A stretch of 64,000 bases of DNA. It comes from Planctomycetaceae bacterium (GTDB lineage: Bacteria > Planctomycetota > Planctomycetia > Planctomycetales > Planctomycetaceae). The notes beneath the pieces are model-generated. The model ran no database searches, was not told where the DNA came from, and saw nothing but the letters and a program-made list of their open reading frames with translations. The translations under genes were made by a program, and so were the position numbers. Every line of letters starts with the position of its first letter. Positions within the stretch are counted from its first letter, which is position 1. Below, in pieces: positions 35,006 through 44,725 of this stretch. The stretch spans positions 1 through 64,000 of the forward strand of contig JAWKUA010000027.1 in the NCBI GenBank assembly GCA_041398785.1, written 5' to 3'.

Positions 35006-38000
35006 ATGGCTGTGTCGCTGGCTGAACAATTTGAAGCTCTGTGGAACGTCACGGACTCGGCGCCTGATGTGTTCGAATTCCTGGATCGCCATCCGGAAGC
35101 TGATACGAAGAGCCGCTTGCAGATCCTGCTGACGGATCAGCGGCAACGCTGGAAGTCGGGTGCGCCGGTACACGTCGAAGACTACCTGAAGCGACTGCCC
35201 GCTGCCGGATTTGAGGCAGACGACAAGCTCCGACTGGCGGTGGGAGAATTTGATCAGCGGCTGGCGACAACCGGTTCTGTCGAAATTGGCGAATTCCTCA
35301 GCCGGTTTCCGGAAATCCGGGGTGCTCTGAAAAGCCGACTGTTGGGAACCGGGTCGGGAATGTCTCAGACAGTCGACCAGGATCTTCCCCAACTGACGGC
35401 CACGCAACTGGATCTGACGGAAACCGGACACGATCTGCTGGGGCGATACCGGGTTGATCGACTGCTGGGAGCCGGTGCGTTCGGCCATGTCTACCTTGGC
35501 TTCGACGAAGAACTGCGGCGACAGGTAGCGATCAAGGTTCCGGCACCGGAGCGGTTTCGCCGGCCGGAAGACGCTGATGTTTATCTTTCCGAAGCTCGCA
35601 CCGTGGCCACGCTGAACCATCCGAACATCGTGCCGGTGTACGACGTCGGACGCATGGACGACGGCTTGCTGTATGTCGTCTCGCGGTACATCGACGGCCG
35701 CACGCTCGCACAGATCATTCGAGAAGATCCGCCGGATTTCGCCACCACCGCCAGGCTGCTGTCCGAAGCCGCGCAGGGGCTGCATCACGCTCACGGCAGA
35801 CACCTGGTCCATCGTGATGTCAAACCGGCCAATCTGCTGGTCGAAGAAAGCACGGGGACGTGCTTCGTCGCTGACTTCGGCCTGGCCATTCGCGAAGAAG
35901 ACTATCTTCGCGAAGAAAGCGTTGCCGGAACTCCGTCGTACATGAGTCCCGAACAGGCGCGAGGTGAAGGGCATCGCCTGGACGGGCGCAGCGACGTGTT
36001 TTCGCTGGGTCTGGTTCTGTATCGAATGCTGACGGGACGCAAGGCTTTTCCCGGCAGCACGCACCACGAAATCCTGCACCAATTGCTGACAACCGAACCG
36101 CTGCCACCGTCGGCATTCAATCGGCAGGTTCCGGCGGAGCTGGAACGAATCTGCCTAAAGGCTCTCGCAAAGAAGGTGTCTGACCGCTACGCCACGGCGG
36201 AACAGTTTTCCGAAGATCTGCAGCACTGGCAGAGTGAACCGGTGGCCGACAGCAGACCGGCTCGCATTGTCCCGCGGGGGCTGAGGTCCTTTGACGCCGA
36301 CGACCGCGACTTCTTCATCGAACTGTTGCCGGGCCCGCGCGATCGCGACGGCTTGCCGGACAGCATTCGCTTCTGGAAGTCGCGCATCGAGGAAGCGGAC
36401 GCCGACCGGACATTCAGTGTCGGTCTGATCTACGGCCCCAGCGGCTGCGGTAAATCGTCACTGATGAAGGCGGGACTGCTGCCCCGGCTGAATCCGGAAA
36501 TCACAACGATCTACATCGAAGCCACACACGACGGGACCGAAACGCGAATTCTGCGGGAACTGCGAAAGCGCATCCCCGATCTGCCGATTTCGTCCGGCCT
36601 GGCGTCCACGCTGGCATTCCTGCGGCGGCGTGAGATCGACAAGGTCGTGATCGTCATCGATCAGTTGGAACAGTGGCTGCACGCTCATCCGGACGATCCC
36701 GACGCCGAACTGGTCAGCGCGCTGCGTCAGTGCGACGGCGGTCAGTTGCAGGCCATTGTCATGGTCCGTGACGACTTCGCTATGGCCGCGGCCCGGTTCA
36801 TGGACAGTCTGGATGTCCCGATTCTGCAGGGCAGCAACTTCGCGACCGTTGATCTGTTCGACGCGGAACATGCTGCGCGAGTCCTGACGAAGTTTGGTCA
36901 GGCATTCGGCCGTCTGCCGGAACACAACAGCGACGTTACCGACGAACAACGGCGGTTTCTCAGCGACGCCGTCGCGGGACTCAGCCAGGACGGCAAGGTT
37001 GTTTCCGTTCAACTGGCCCTGTTCGCGGAAATGGTGAAGAGCAAGCCGTGGGTTCCCGAAACTCTTCGACAGATCGGCGGAACGGCCGGTGTCGGCGTGA
37101 CGTATCTGGAAGAGACCTTCAGTTCCCGCTCGGCGAACCCGCTGCACAAGGCTCACGAACAGGCGGCCCGCAATATTCTGAAGGCACTGCTGCCGGAAAT
37201 CGGAACCGATATCAAGGGACACATGAAGTCGCAGCACGAACTGCTGCTGGCCTCCGGATATGAATCGCGACGAAAGGATTTCTCCACGCTGATTCGAATG
37301 CTTGACGGAGAATTGCGGCTGATCACGCCTACGGACGCGGCCAGTTCTGTCAGCGAAAGCGGTACGAATTCTTCGGCACAGTACTATCAACTGACACACG
37401 ACTTCCTGGTGTCGGCGCTTCGAGACTGGCTGAACAGAAAGCAACGGGAAACCAGCACCGGGCGCGCCGAACTGCGGCTGGCCGCGCTGGCCGGAATCTG
37501 GGACACAAGCCGCGAACGGCGCCATCTGCCCAATTCGATTGAGTTCCTTCGAATCGCGGCTCTGACGGATCCCCGACACAGAACTCCGGCTGAATCGCAG
37601 ATGATGTCGGCGGCAAAGAAACATCACGTCCGTCAGTGGTTCGCGGGCAGCCTGCTGATGGCCGCCATGATCCTGGTCGGCTTCCTGGCAGTTCGGCACA
37701 GTCGACATTCTAACCATCTGGTCCGCGTGGATTCCCTCGTGGCCCGACTGCTGGACGCCGACTTTGAAGACGTTGCACAGATCGCCGGATCGCTGGCTGA
37801 GCTTCGTGAAATCTCCGAACCGAAACTGCGAGAGATTGCCGAAGACGAGCAGCGTCCCGAGTCCGATCGCTGGCGATCAAGGCTGGCACTTGTCAGCTAC
37901 GACAACGCGCAGGTGGACTCACTGGTCGGCCGCATGTTGCTGGCCGAACCGCAGGAACTGGACGTCATTGCGCGGATGCTGAGCCCGTACGATGACACGA

Positions 38001-40543
38001 CCCGTCGCCGGTTGTGGCAGACGATGGACGACGATCGCGCGTCGGCGACCGTCCGACTTCGAGCCGCGTGCGCACTGGCCGCCGATGCGCCGCAGGACGC
38101 GCGCTGGACGTCACACGCCGAGCATCTTGCCGCCGCACTGGTTCGGCAGAACGATCTTCATCTGGACGGCTGGGTCACGGCGCTGGCCCCCATCCGGCAA
38201 CAGCTTGTCGCACCGCTGACGGAGATTTTTCGCACGAACACCGACCAGTTGATTCAGTCCCGCTCGGCCAGCGTGCTGTCGGAATTCGCCGGCGACGATC
38301 TGCCTCTGCTGACGCGACTGGTTGTGCAGTCCAGTCCGGAACAATTCAGGGTGTTGATTCCGATACTGCAGGCAGACCGGCTGCAGGCAGTACGATTGCT
38401 GCAGGTTCAGATTCGGAATTTGCAGGACGAAGCCGCAACCGGCGCGTCGCCGACGACTTTCGTGGCAGCCGATGACCTGCCCGAATGCGCCGCGGAACTG
38501 GATGCTGCCGGAGGCGTCCTCGCAGCGGAATACGCGTTCGTCGCATCGCTGCCGCTGACTCGATTTGAGGCCGTCACCGAACAGTTGCGAGAACACGGTC
38601 TGGCACCGATTTCGGTGCGGCCCTGGCTTGCAACGGACCAGCTTCTGGTGGCCGCCACCTGGGAACGCTTCGATCCTGACGGTTCCGATCGCGAATGGAA
38701 GTTCGCCGTCGATCTGTCGGAAGCGGAGGTCCGGTCGATGAATGAACAGTCCATCGCGGCAGGTTTGATTCCCCTTGATGTGGCCGCCTGGAATGCAGCC
38801 GACAGCGATTCTCGGTTCAGCGCGCTCTGGGCGACACCGCCGCCCGACGTGATCGGTGGCAGCATGTATGTCGCGGTCCCGGAACGCAGTCATCAGGAAG
38901 CCTGGCAACCCCTGAACGACGGCGGCTTCGCGCCTCGCACCAATATGCTGACAGTGGGAGATCTGGGAGAGCGTCTGCACACGTCCATCCGCTGGCGGAT
39001 GCGGCCGGCTCCGGTTTACTCCGACGCATGGAATATCGGCGCCGAAGAATACGCTCAGCGAGACGCCAGCGGCTGGTGCCAGATGGATGTACGTTCCGAA
39101 CCTGACGACAGGTTTTCTGCCGTCTGGTGGAACGGAAGTCCGTTTGTTTCGCGCCGCCTGGATGGCCTGAGCACCCGCGATCACCGGCAGCGCGCCGCGG
39201 ACCTGATGGCGGAAGGCTTCCATCCCGTCGTCGTCTCCGTGATGGGCGACCGATCTGCGTCGGGTGTTGTTTCGTCGGTCTGGCATCGCCGAGCCACGCC
39301 GGAACAGGAAATCGATGGGCTGGCGAAGAGTCACGCCCTCGCTTTGATCGCACTTCTTCAACTGGGCGATTATTCGCTGATCCCGACTCTGGCGGAATCG
39401 GAACACGGCCATCGTCGGCGGGCATGGTTTACGCACCTGGCGGCTCGCTGCGGAACAAATCCCGCGACTCTGGTGGATTCACTGGAACAGTCCGACGTCG
39501 GAACCTGCTGCTGCGGAATTCTGGCTCTGGCTCAGTTTGATGTCAGCCAGGTTTCAGCGACCGTGGTTGATCGCATCTGCGAACGCGTTCGCAGCCACGT
39601 GGCGGATCATCCGTCCGGAGCACCGCTGTCCGCCGCGGAGCTGCTGGCAAAACGATGGAAGCTGGCAGCAGACAGAATCGTTCCGAAATCGGAATCGTTC
39701 CCGTTTTCCGAAATCACGGAACGCGGCTGGTGGGTCACCAGCATGGGACAGCGCATGATTCCGGTGATACAGCCGGGCACCTTTCTGATGGGATCACCGG
39801 GCAGCGAAGTCGAAGGCGACCACCACCGCGAAGTCACTCACCGGTGCCGCATTCCGCGAAACTACGCCATCGCTGTGCATGAGTTGACGGTTCGCGACTT
39901 CCTGAGGTTTCAAAAGGACTTCGGATACGTCCCGCAGTATTCACCCGACACTGACTGTCCCGTCAACATGCTGACCTGGTTCGACGCCGCGCGTTATTGC
40001 CGCTGGCTGAGTGAACAGGAAGGCATTCCGGAAGATCAGATGTGTTTTCCGCCGCTGGAAGACATCGTCGATGGAATGATCCTGCCGAGTAACATCCTGC
40101 AGCGCACGGGATATCGTCTGCCGACCGAAGCTGAGTGGGAATTCGCCTGCCGGGCCGGCACCGCGTCGCCGCGGTATTTCGGCAATTCCCCGGAACTTCT
40201 GCCAAGCCATGCATGGACGGCGGACAACTCCGCGTTTCGTTCATGGCCTGTCGGCAGCCTGCTTCCCAACGATCTAGGCCTGTTCGACATGTATGGCAAC
40301 GCAATGGAATGGTGTCTGGGCTTCGGTGAAGACTATCCGACCGACATCGGCCGCGTCCGTGTCGACGAAATCAACGAAGCGATCCGGATCCATTCGGCAG
40401 GACAAGGCGCCCTTCGCGGCGGGGCATTCCTTTATGCTCCCTCCAACGCCCGCAGTGCTCAGCGCCATCGCGGACCATTGATCGACGTCGAACCAAGTCT
40501 GGCGTTTCGACTGGTTCGCACAATTCCAATGAACACACAGTGA
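35006..40543 (+). CDS. Ser/Thr kinase - nSTAND NTPase - transmembrane - repeat - FGE-sulfatase domain megaprotein
   Basis: An 1845-residue multidomain protein. The kinase (about residues 145-410) has the glycine loop LLGAGAFGHVYLG, a VAIK lysine near 177, HRDVKPAN near 268 and DFG near 290. A P-loop NTPase of the nSTAND type follows with GPSGCGKSS near 477 and a likely Walker B VVIVIDQLE. A transmembrane helix lies at about 876-897. The outside part has a helical HEAT-like stretch, then about five diverged 45-65-residue repeats around Trp motifs such as RFSALW and RFSAVW (about 1150-1430). The C-terminus (about 1573-1840) is a formylglycine-generating/SUMF1-type domain (GYRLPTEAEWEFACRAG, MYGNAMEWC). 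Such kinase-FGE fusions are planctomycete-typical. Probable signalling across the cytoplasmic membrane. Confidence 0.92.
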   Translation: MAVSLAEQFEALWNVTDSAPDVFEFLDRHPEADTKSRLQILLTDQRQRWKSGAPVHVEDYLKRLPAAGFEADDKLRLAVGEFDQRLATTGSVEIGEFLSRFPEIRGALKSRLLGTGSGMSQTVDQDLPQLTATQLDLTETGHDLLGRYRVDRLLGAGAFGHVYLGFDEELRRQVAIKVPAPERFRRPEDADVYLSEARTVATLNHPNIVPVYDVGRMDDGLLYVVSRYIDGRTLAQIIREDPPDFATTARLLSEAAQGLHHAHGRHLVHRDVKPANLLVEESTGTCFVADFGLAIREEDYLREESVAGTPSYMSPEQARGEGHRLDGRSDVFSLGLVLYRMLTGRKAFPGSTHHEILHQLLTTEPLPPSAFNRQVPAELERICLKALAKKVSDRYATAEQFSEDLQHWQSEPVADSRPARIVPRGLRSFDADDRDFFIELLPGPRDRDGLPDSIRFWKSRIEEADADRTFSVGLIYGPSGCGKSSLMKAGLLPRLNPEITTIYIEATHDGTETRILRELRKRIPDLPISSGLASTLAFLRRREIDKVVIVIDQLEQWLHAHPDDPDAELVSALRQCDGGQLQAIVMVRDDFAMAAARFMDSLDVPILQGSNFATVDLFDAEHAARVLTKFGQAFGRLPEHNSDVTDEQRRFLSDAVAGLSQDGKVVSVQLALFAEMVKSKPWVPETLRQIGGTAGVGVTYLEETFSSRSANPLHKAHEQAARNILKALLPEIGTDIKGHMKSQHELLLASGYESRRKDFSTLIRMLDGELRLITPTDAASSVSESGTNSSAQYYQLTHDFLVSALRDWLNRKQRETSTGRAELRLAALAGIWDTSRERRHLPNSIEFLRIAALTDPRHRTPAESQMMSAAKKHHVRQWFAGSLLMAAMILVGFLAVRHSRHSNHLVRVDSLVARLLDADFEDVAQIAGSLAELREISEPKLREIAEDEQRPESDRWRSRLALVSYDNAQVDSLVGRMLLAEPQELDVIARMLSPYDDTTRRRLWQTMDDDRASATVRLRAACALAADAPQDARWTSHAEHLAAALVRQNDLHLDGWVTALAPIRQQLVAPLTEIFRTNTDQLIQSRSASVLSEFAGDDLPLLTRLVVQSSPEQFRVLIPILQADRLQAVRLLQVQIRNLQDEAATGASPTTFVAADDLPECAAELDAAGGVLAAEYAFVASLPLTRFEAVTEQLREHGLAPISVRPWLATDQLLVAATWERFDPDGSDREWKFAVDLSEAEVRSMNEQSIAAGLIPLDVAAWNAADSDSRFSALWATPPPDVIGGSMYVAVPERSHQEAWQPLNDGGFAPRTNMLTVGDLGERLHTSIRWRMRPAPVYSDAWNIGAEEYAQRDASGWCQMDVRSEPDDRFSAVWWNGSPFVSRRLDGLSTRDHRQRAADLMAEGFHPVVVSVMGDRSASGVVSSVWHRRATPEQEIDGLAKSHALALIALLQLGDYSLIPTLAESEHGHRRRAWFTHLAARCGTNPATLVDSLEQSDVGTCCCGILALAQFDVSQVSATVVDRICERVRSHVADHPSGAPLSAAELLAKRWKLAADRIVPKSESFPFSEITERGWWVTSMGQRMIPVIQPGTFLMGSPGSEVEGDHHREVTHRCRIPRNYAIAVHELTVRDFLRFQKDFGYVPQYSPDTDCPVNMLTWFDAARYCRWLSEQEGIPEDQMCFPPLEDIVDGMILPSNILQRTGYRLPTEAEWEFACRAGTASPRYFGNSPELLPSHAWTADNSAFRSWPVGSLLPNDLGLFDMYGNAMEWCLGFGEDYPTDIGRVRVDEINEAIRIHSAGQGALRGGAFLYAPSNARSAQRHRGPLIDVEPSLAFRLVRTIPMNTQ

Positions 40544-40709
40544 CGGCGTCCTTTGGCGGAGCGCCGCGGTCAACCACGATCAGTAGTAAGGCTCAATTGC
40601 CAGGGAATCGTCCTTGACGGTGGCCGACCGGTGTCCGTTCATGCTACTGTCTGTTCGTTCGGGCCGGCAGGGTGAACGCCTGCATTCAATCACGTTGAGG
40701 AACTCAGTA

Positions 40710-41387
40710 ATGGACAATGGGCTGGCAACTTCTATCGACACAAACACGAAACGAAATTTCGGCGGTCAATATCGCACGACCGCGACGCAGCCGCAAAATT
40801 CCGCGGCGGCGCTGTCCCGCGAACAAATCCTGGCGATGGGACTCGCGGGAACAGTTTCCATTCCGCTGACGTTTCCGGAACTCGGACAGCTTCAGATTCG
40901 CCGCAATGCAGTGCCGGCGGGAGTCTTCGACTGCGAAGGTCCGAAGGATCTGATCGTTGTGTGCCAGAAGGTGTCTCCTCAGGTCATCATCAGCCGCAGT
41001 TTTCTGGCCGACGATGTCGCTGCCGTGTTTGTTCCCAAAGATCCGTGTCACGTCGACTTGTCCTGCGGCACCTGGCTGACCGGAATCGAGATCGGAGCGC
41101 TGTGTGACATGGAGCCGAATTCGCCGACCGGGATCCTGGGAATCGCCTACGTCCGGGAAAGTGCTCCATCGCTGCTGAACGTCGATGCCGGTATGACGGC
41201 TGCCGAAAGCGCGGAATACTATCCGCCGCTGGCCGAGAATCGTTCGGCGAATCACTATCAGTTCCGCAAACCCGGCTTCGGCTCTGCCGCCATGATGAAT
41301 CCGCAGCCCGGAATTCCCGCAGAAAGGATGACGCTCGAGAGCTGGACTTCCGTGCCTGGCTGCGTCGACGGCTTTTGTGTCCATTAG
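40710..41387 (+). CDS. Hypothetical protein ahead of the glycosyltransferase
   Basis: A 225-residue protein with GAGGA about 9 bases before the ATG at 40710. The middle (about residues 45-165) alternates beta-like segments and contains several Cys (for example VDLSCGTWLTGIE). The N- and C-termini are Asn, Gln, Pro and Ser rich; the end is CVDGFCVH. No signal peptide or domain recognised. The glycosyltransferase gene begins at 41377 inside this gene's last codons (11-base overlap), so the two are almost certainly translated from one message and act together. Function unknown. Confidence 0.75.
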   Translation: MDNGLATSIDTNTKRNFGGQYRTTATQPQNSAAALSREQILAMGLAGTVSIPLTFPELGQLQIRRNAVPAGVFDCEGPKDLIVVCQKVSPQVIISRSFLADDVAAVFVPKDPCHVDLSCGTWLTGIEIGALCDMEPNSPTGILGIAYVRESAPSLLNVDAGMTAAESAEYYPPLAENRSANHYQFRKPGFGSAAMMNPQPGIPAERMTLESWTSVPGCVDGFCVH

Positions 41388-42879
41388 CGTCGAATCCGTG
41401 GCCTCGCTGACTCCGCATGTTGATGTCGTGATCCTGACCCGGCCGGGGGAAGCCGTTCCCGCTTCCGTGCAACGGGCAGTCTGCAATCAAACCGCAGTGC
41501 GTCTGACGGTTCATCTTGTGCAAGGCCACCGGCTTCCGTCGGACAGCAATCGCTGCGAAACAATCGCGAGAGCCCGGCAGTTCGGCAGTCGCTGCGGCGG
41601 AAGTCCGTGGCTGATGTTCGTCGACGACGACGTGCTGCTGCATCCGGACTGCGTTCGTCAACTGCTGGATGGATTGCGGAGCCGGCCGACGTTTGCGGCT
41701 CTGGCGGCAGACTACGGGAATCAACGTTCGGATCATGGACCGTCGCTGCACGTGACAATGGGAGCCACACTGTTTCGCCGCGAAGCGTTTCGCTATTTTC
41801 ATTTTCGCTGGGACAACCAGCGCTGTGAGTGCCGCTGCTGCAGCGAAGATCTCCGCGGTCAGGGACTTCTGATTGACTACCTGCCCACTGCGTTCGCTCG
41901 ACATTTGACCGACGATGAGCGGGACGGCCAGCTTCTCGAATACTCCACGCCGGTCGCGCGACCGACGCCTGAGTCGTCGTCGCACGCACAGGTTCTGGCC
42001 GCGATCAACCGCAGACACTTCGACCGGTTCCGCGGTCCGTTTCTGCGAACTCTGCGAGGCTGTGGAAATCTCGAACAGGTTACGGTAGCGGGATACGGCC
42101 TGTATTCGTCCGAAGTCCGTCGCCTGGAAATGCTGCCGGGCGTTCGTGTGGTCAATCACACGCCGAATGGCGTGCTGCCCCCGATCCGCCGGCTGCGCGA
42201 TTTTCAACCGATCGTAGCCGCGTTGCCGCCCGACACACCGGTTGCCTACTGGGATGCCGGAGACGTCGTGTTTCAGTCCTCCCTGCAGCCGCTTTGGGAG
42301 ATCGTTCGTCAAACGCCGAATCGTCTGCTGGCCGTGCGGGAACCAAAGGGCTTTCCTGCCAACTCTGCCGTCGCCGCGTGGACGCTGAGCATTGATCATC
42401 CGGTCGCCCGCAGGAACGCGTTCGAGCTGCTGGCGTCCCATCCGTTCCTGAACAGCGGTTTTGCCGCCGGAACCGCCCGAACAATGCTGGCATATTTTCG
42501 AACAGCCGACCGCCTGAGGCATTCCGAACACCTTGCCGGCACGTCGGACTGGGGTGACCAATCGGCGCTGAATCTCTATTGCCACTCCAATCCCGGAGCG
42601 TGGCGTGAAATCTCTGAAAGCTGGAACTACTGCATTCACGACCGGTTGCCGGGCGAAGTTTTTGTCGCCGCCAGCGGCAGACTCACCAGCCGCCGCGGCA
42701 CCCCGATTCGAGTCGCTCACGGAAACGCCCGGTCGCTGCGAAAGCTATGGCTTCCACGCTACTCCGATTCAGCGCTGTGCCCTTCCGGCCGGGATCCTTC
42801 AAATCCGGCATGCGGGAACATGTGGGACCAGGGTCCATTCGCGGAATGTCAGCAAACCGACTGCGAAACTTCGTGCTGA
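41377..42879 (+). CDS. Glycosyltransferase with two GT-A-like halves and Cys-rich tail
   Basis: A 500-residue protein starting from a GTG that overlaps the previous stop. The N-terminal half (about residues 15-185) is GT2-like, with a DxD-type motif MFVDDDVLL (Asp83-85) and a CRCCSEDLRGQG segment (about 150-161). The second half (about 215-460) contains YWDAGDVVFQSSL (near 291) and resembles the nucleotide-sugar GT-A proteins of the capsule/teichoic type. It ends in about 35 residues with five Cys (ALCPSGRDPSNPACGNMW...DCETSC). Likely transfers sugar to an envelope or secreted acceptor; donor and acceptor unknown. A methyltransferase gene follows. Confidence 0.78.
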   Translation: MSISVESVASLTPHVDVVILTRPGEAVPASVQRAVCNQTAVRLTVHLVQGHRLPSDSNRCETIARARQFGSRCGGSPWLMFVDDDVLLHPDCVRQLLDGLRSRPTFAALAADYGNQRSDHGPSLHVTMGATLFRREAFRYFHFRWDNQRCECRCCSEDLRGQGLLIDYLPTAFARHLTDDERDGQLLEYSTPVARPTPESSSHAQVLAAINRRHFDRFRGPFLRTLRGCGNLEQVTVAGYGLYSSEVRRLEMLPGVRVVNHTPNGVLPPIRRLRDFQPIVAALPPDTPVAYWDAGDVVFQSSLQPLWEIVRQTPNRLLAVREPKGFPANSAVAAWTLSIDHPVARRNAFELLASHPFLNSGFAAGTARTMLAYFRTADRLRHSEHLAGTSDWGDQSALNLYCHSNPGAWREISESWNYCIHDRLPGEVFVAASGRLTSRRGTPIRVAHGNARSLRKLWLPRYSDSALCPSGRDPSNPACGNMWDQGPFAECQQTDCETSC

Positions 42880-43074
42880 AATGTTATTCGTCTTGTCACG
42901 AAGTCATGCTTCACCGACCCCGCGTTCACGCTGCGGAATACCCGATTCCGTCGCCTGTGAGTTGCTGCCGATCAGGGCGGGATTCTTCCAGGACCAGCGC
43001 TTCGAAAAGGCAGCGAACCTGTCACGTCAGACTTCACCGCACGCGGAACCCGATGCTCAACAACACGTGCCAGG

Positions 43075-44040
43075 ATGCCGATGACTTCCATTGCCAGTGC
43101 CTACGGTCAGAGCCGTCGCGTTCTGCGAATTGTGTCCCGTGTCCATCCGGTGCTGGTCGACACCGACATTGCCGCCAGAACAGTCGCGCTGCTGGTGCGC
43201 AATGATCGCATCGCCGGCGCCGGACTTCGCGAAAGTCTGCTGCTGCAGATCCGACAGTTGACGCAGGATCAGTCCACAGACGACGAAAACCAGCGGATTC
43301 TGGAGGCTCTGGTTCGCGAGTTTGAAATCGGATATCGGCTTCAAACGGTGGATCGCGTGCCGGAAGCTGTGGTGCCGGATATGGAATTGCCGGACTTCGA
43401 CGAGCGGCTTGCTTCGCTGAGGCAGCGGTACCCCTGGCCGCAGACAATCCCCGGCGGTATCGATGCCAACGAAAACGATCACTTCCTGACACCGCCTACC
43501 GCGGAAGTTCTGCGTCGCATGATCGATGAACTTCGACCGAAGCTGATTGTGGAAGTCGGTTCCTGGCTGGGCGGTTCCACGCGACTGCTGCTGAGCCATT
43601 CTGCAGCCTTCGTCGTCGCGATCGATACGTGGCTCGGTTCCGAAGAACACCAGCCAGGCCGCGAATGGATGGAACGACATCGATCGCGGCAGAATGTGCT
43701 GAATCGGCTGTTCGAAACGTTCCTGGTGAACTGCTGGCCGTATCGCTCCCGGCTGATTCCCCTGCGCACATGCAGCATCGACGGACTGCATCAGGTGGCG
43801 CGACACGGATTGCAGCCGAACCTGATCCTGCTGGACGGCGCCCACGACTTTCTAAGCGTCGCTACAGAACTGAGACTCTGCGGACGATTGTTCCCAAACG
43901 CGAACATCGTTGTGGACGACTTCGTACAAGGCGCGGCGTGGCTGGCAGGGCTGGTCCGGGCCGTGGAAGACTTTGCGGTACAACAACCGTACGAACTTGA
44001 GGAACACCGAAATCAGACGGCGATACTGCGACCGTCTTAA
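43075..44040 (+). CDS. SAM-dependent methyltransferase-like protein
   Basis: A 321-residue protein. The C-terminal part (about residues 125-321) is a class I methyltransferase with the SAM loop LIVEVGSWLGGST near 158, an acidic AIDTW strand end, and LILLDGAHDF and VVDDF later, as in the cephalosporin-hydroxylase/Methyltransf_24 group. The N-terminal 120 residues are helical and lack a recognised domain. It lies 195 bases after the glycosyltransferase gene on the same strand, so it may modify the same glycan. An ATG two codons later is an equal start. Substrate unknown. Confidence 0.82.
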   Translation: MPMTSIASAYGQSRRVLRIVSRVHPVLVDTDIAARTVALLVRNDRIAGAGLRESLLLQIRQLTQDQSTDDENQRILEALVREFEIGYRLQTVDRVPEAVVPDMELPDFDERLASLRQRYPWPQTIPGGIDANENDHFLTPPTAEVLRRMIDELRPKLIVEVGSWLGGSTRLLLSHSAAFVVAIDTWLGSEEHQPGREWMERHRSRQNVLNRLFETFLVNCWPYRSRLIPLRTCSIDGLHQVARHGLQPNLILLDGAHDFLSVATELRLCGRLFPNANIVVDDFVQGAAWLAGLVRAVEDFAVQQPYELEEHRNQTAILRPS

Positions 44041-44171
44041 CGGGATTTCCCGTCATCGGCAGCGGGCGCGACAGCATCGGCATCGTCACCGCGGGAAATA
44101 ACACGCCGGGCAGCACGCGCGCACAGCAGACAGCGCGGCCGAATGCACTGACGATTCGTTGTTTCGACCGA

Positions 44172-44495
44172 TCACCAGCCGATTGTCATGTTGGCTTCAA
44201 TCGTCTTTTGAGCTTCGTGCAGGTCAGCGCCGGTGTCCAGCATGTACAACCGAATGGCGTGCAACTTGTCGCCGGAGGCGCGATTCAGACAGTCGCGAGC
44301 CACGTCGCAGGGGTCGGACTTTCCTTCGAGTCCCAGCAGCCTTTTGCTGATGACCCACAGGTCGCGAGGTCTTCTGGTGATCCGCGTAATTTCCTCACTG
44401 GGATAGTATTTGCCGGCAAGTTCCTCGGCCTGTTCCGGACTGTTGGCCCATCCGATCATGATGTGCGATTCCGTTTCGATCTCGTAAAGAGCCAT
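44172..44495 (-). CDS. Small hypothetical protein downstream of ClpV
   Basis: A 107-residue protein starting MALYEIETESHIMIGWANSPEQA, with AAGGA 10 bases ahead of the ATG at 44495; the longer open frame upstream has shadow composition. It is a compact alpha/beta sequence with no signal peptide. Features are an Arg-rich ITRRPRDLWVISKRLLG (about residues 39-55) and a helical C-terminus. It lies 230 bases after the tssH gene on the same strand, so co-transcription is possible but not shown. No family recognised. Confidence 0.75.
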   Translation of the reverse strand: MALYEIETESHIMIGWANSPEQAEELAGKYYPSEEITRITRRPRDLWVISKRLLGLEGKSDPCDVARDCLNRASGDKLHAIRLYMLDTGADLHEAQKTIEANMTIGW

Positions 44496-44725
44496 GGGCG
44501 TGATTCCTTCATACGGGGTCCAGTCTGCGGGGTCGTCAAACGCTGCACGACACCCGAGTTTTCGGACGGCACTATACCTGTTGAAAGCCTGGCGGGAAAC
44601 GCAGCCATTCGGATTGTTTCTGCGCAGCGGCGGATTTTGATAGCGCAGAGTCTTACCGCAGTAACGCATCGGCCGATGGCAGAAAGGTCCGTCCGCGATT
44701 CAGACGTCAGGACGCCAGCCGGGGC

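Noticed and set aside
40990..42720. 576-codon open frame on the minus strand
   Set aside because: Antisense to the unknown protein and glycosyltransferase genes; composition is shadow-type and no motif is present.
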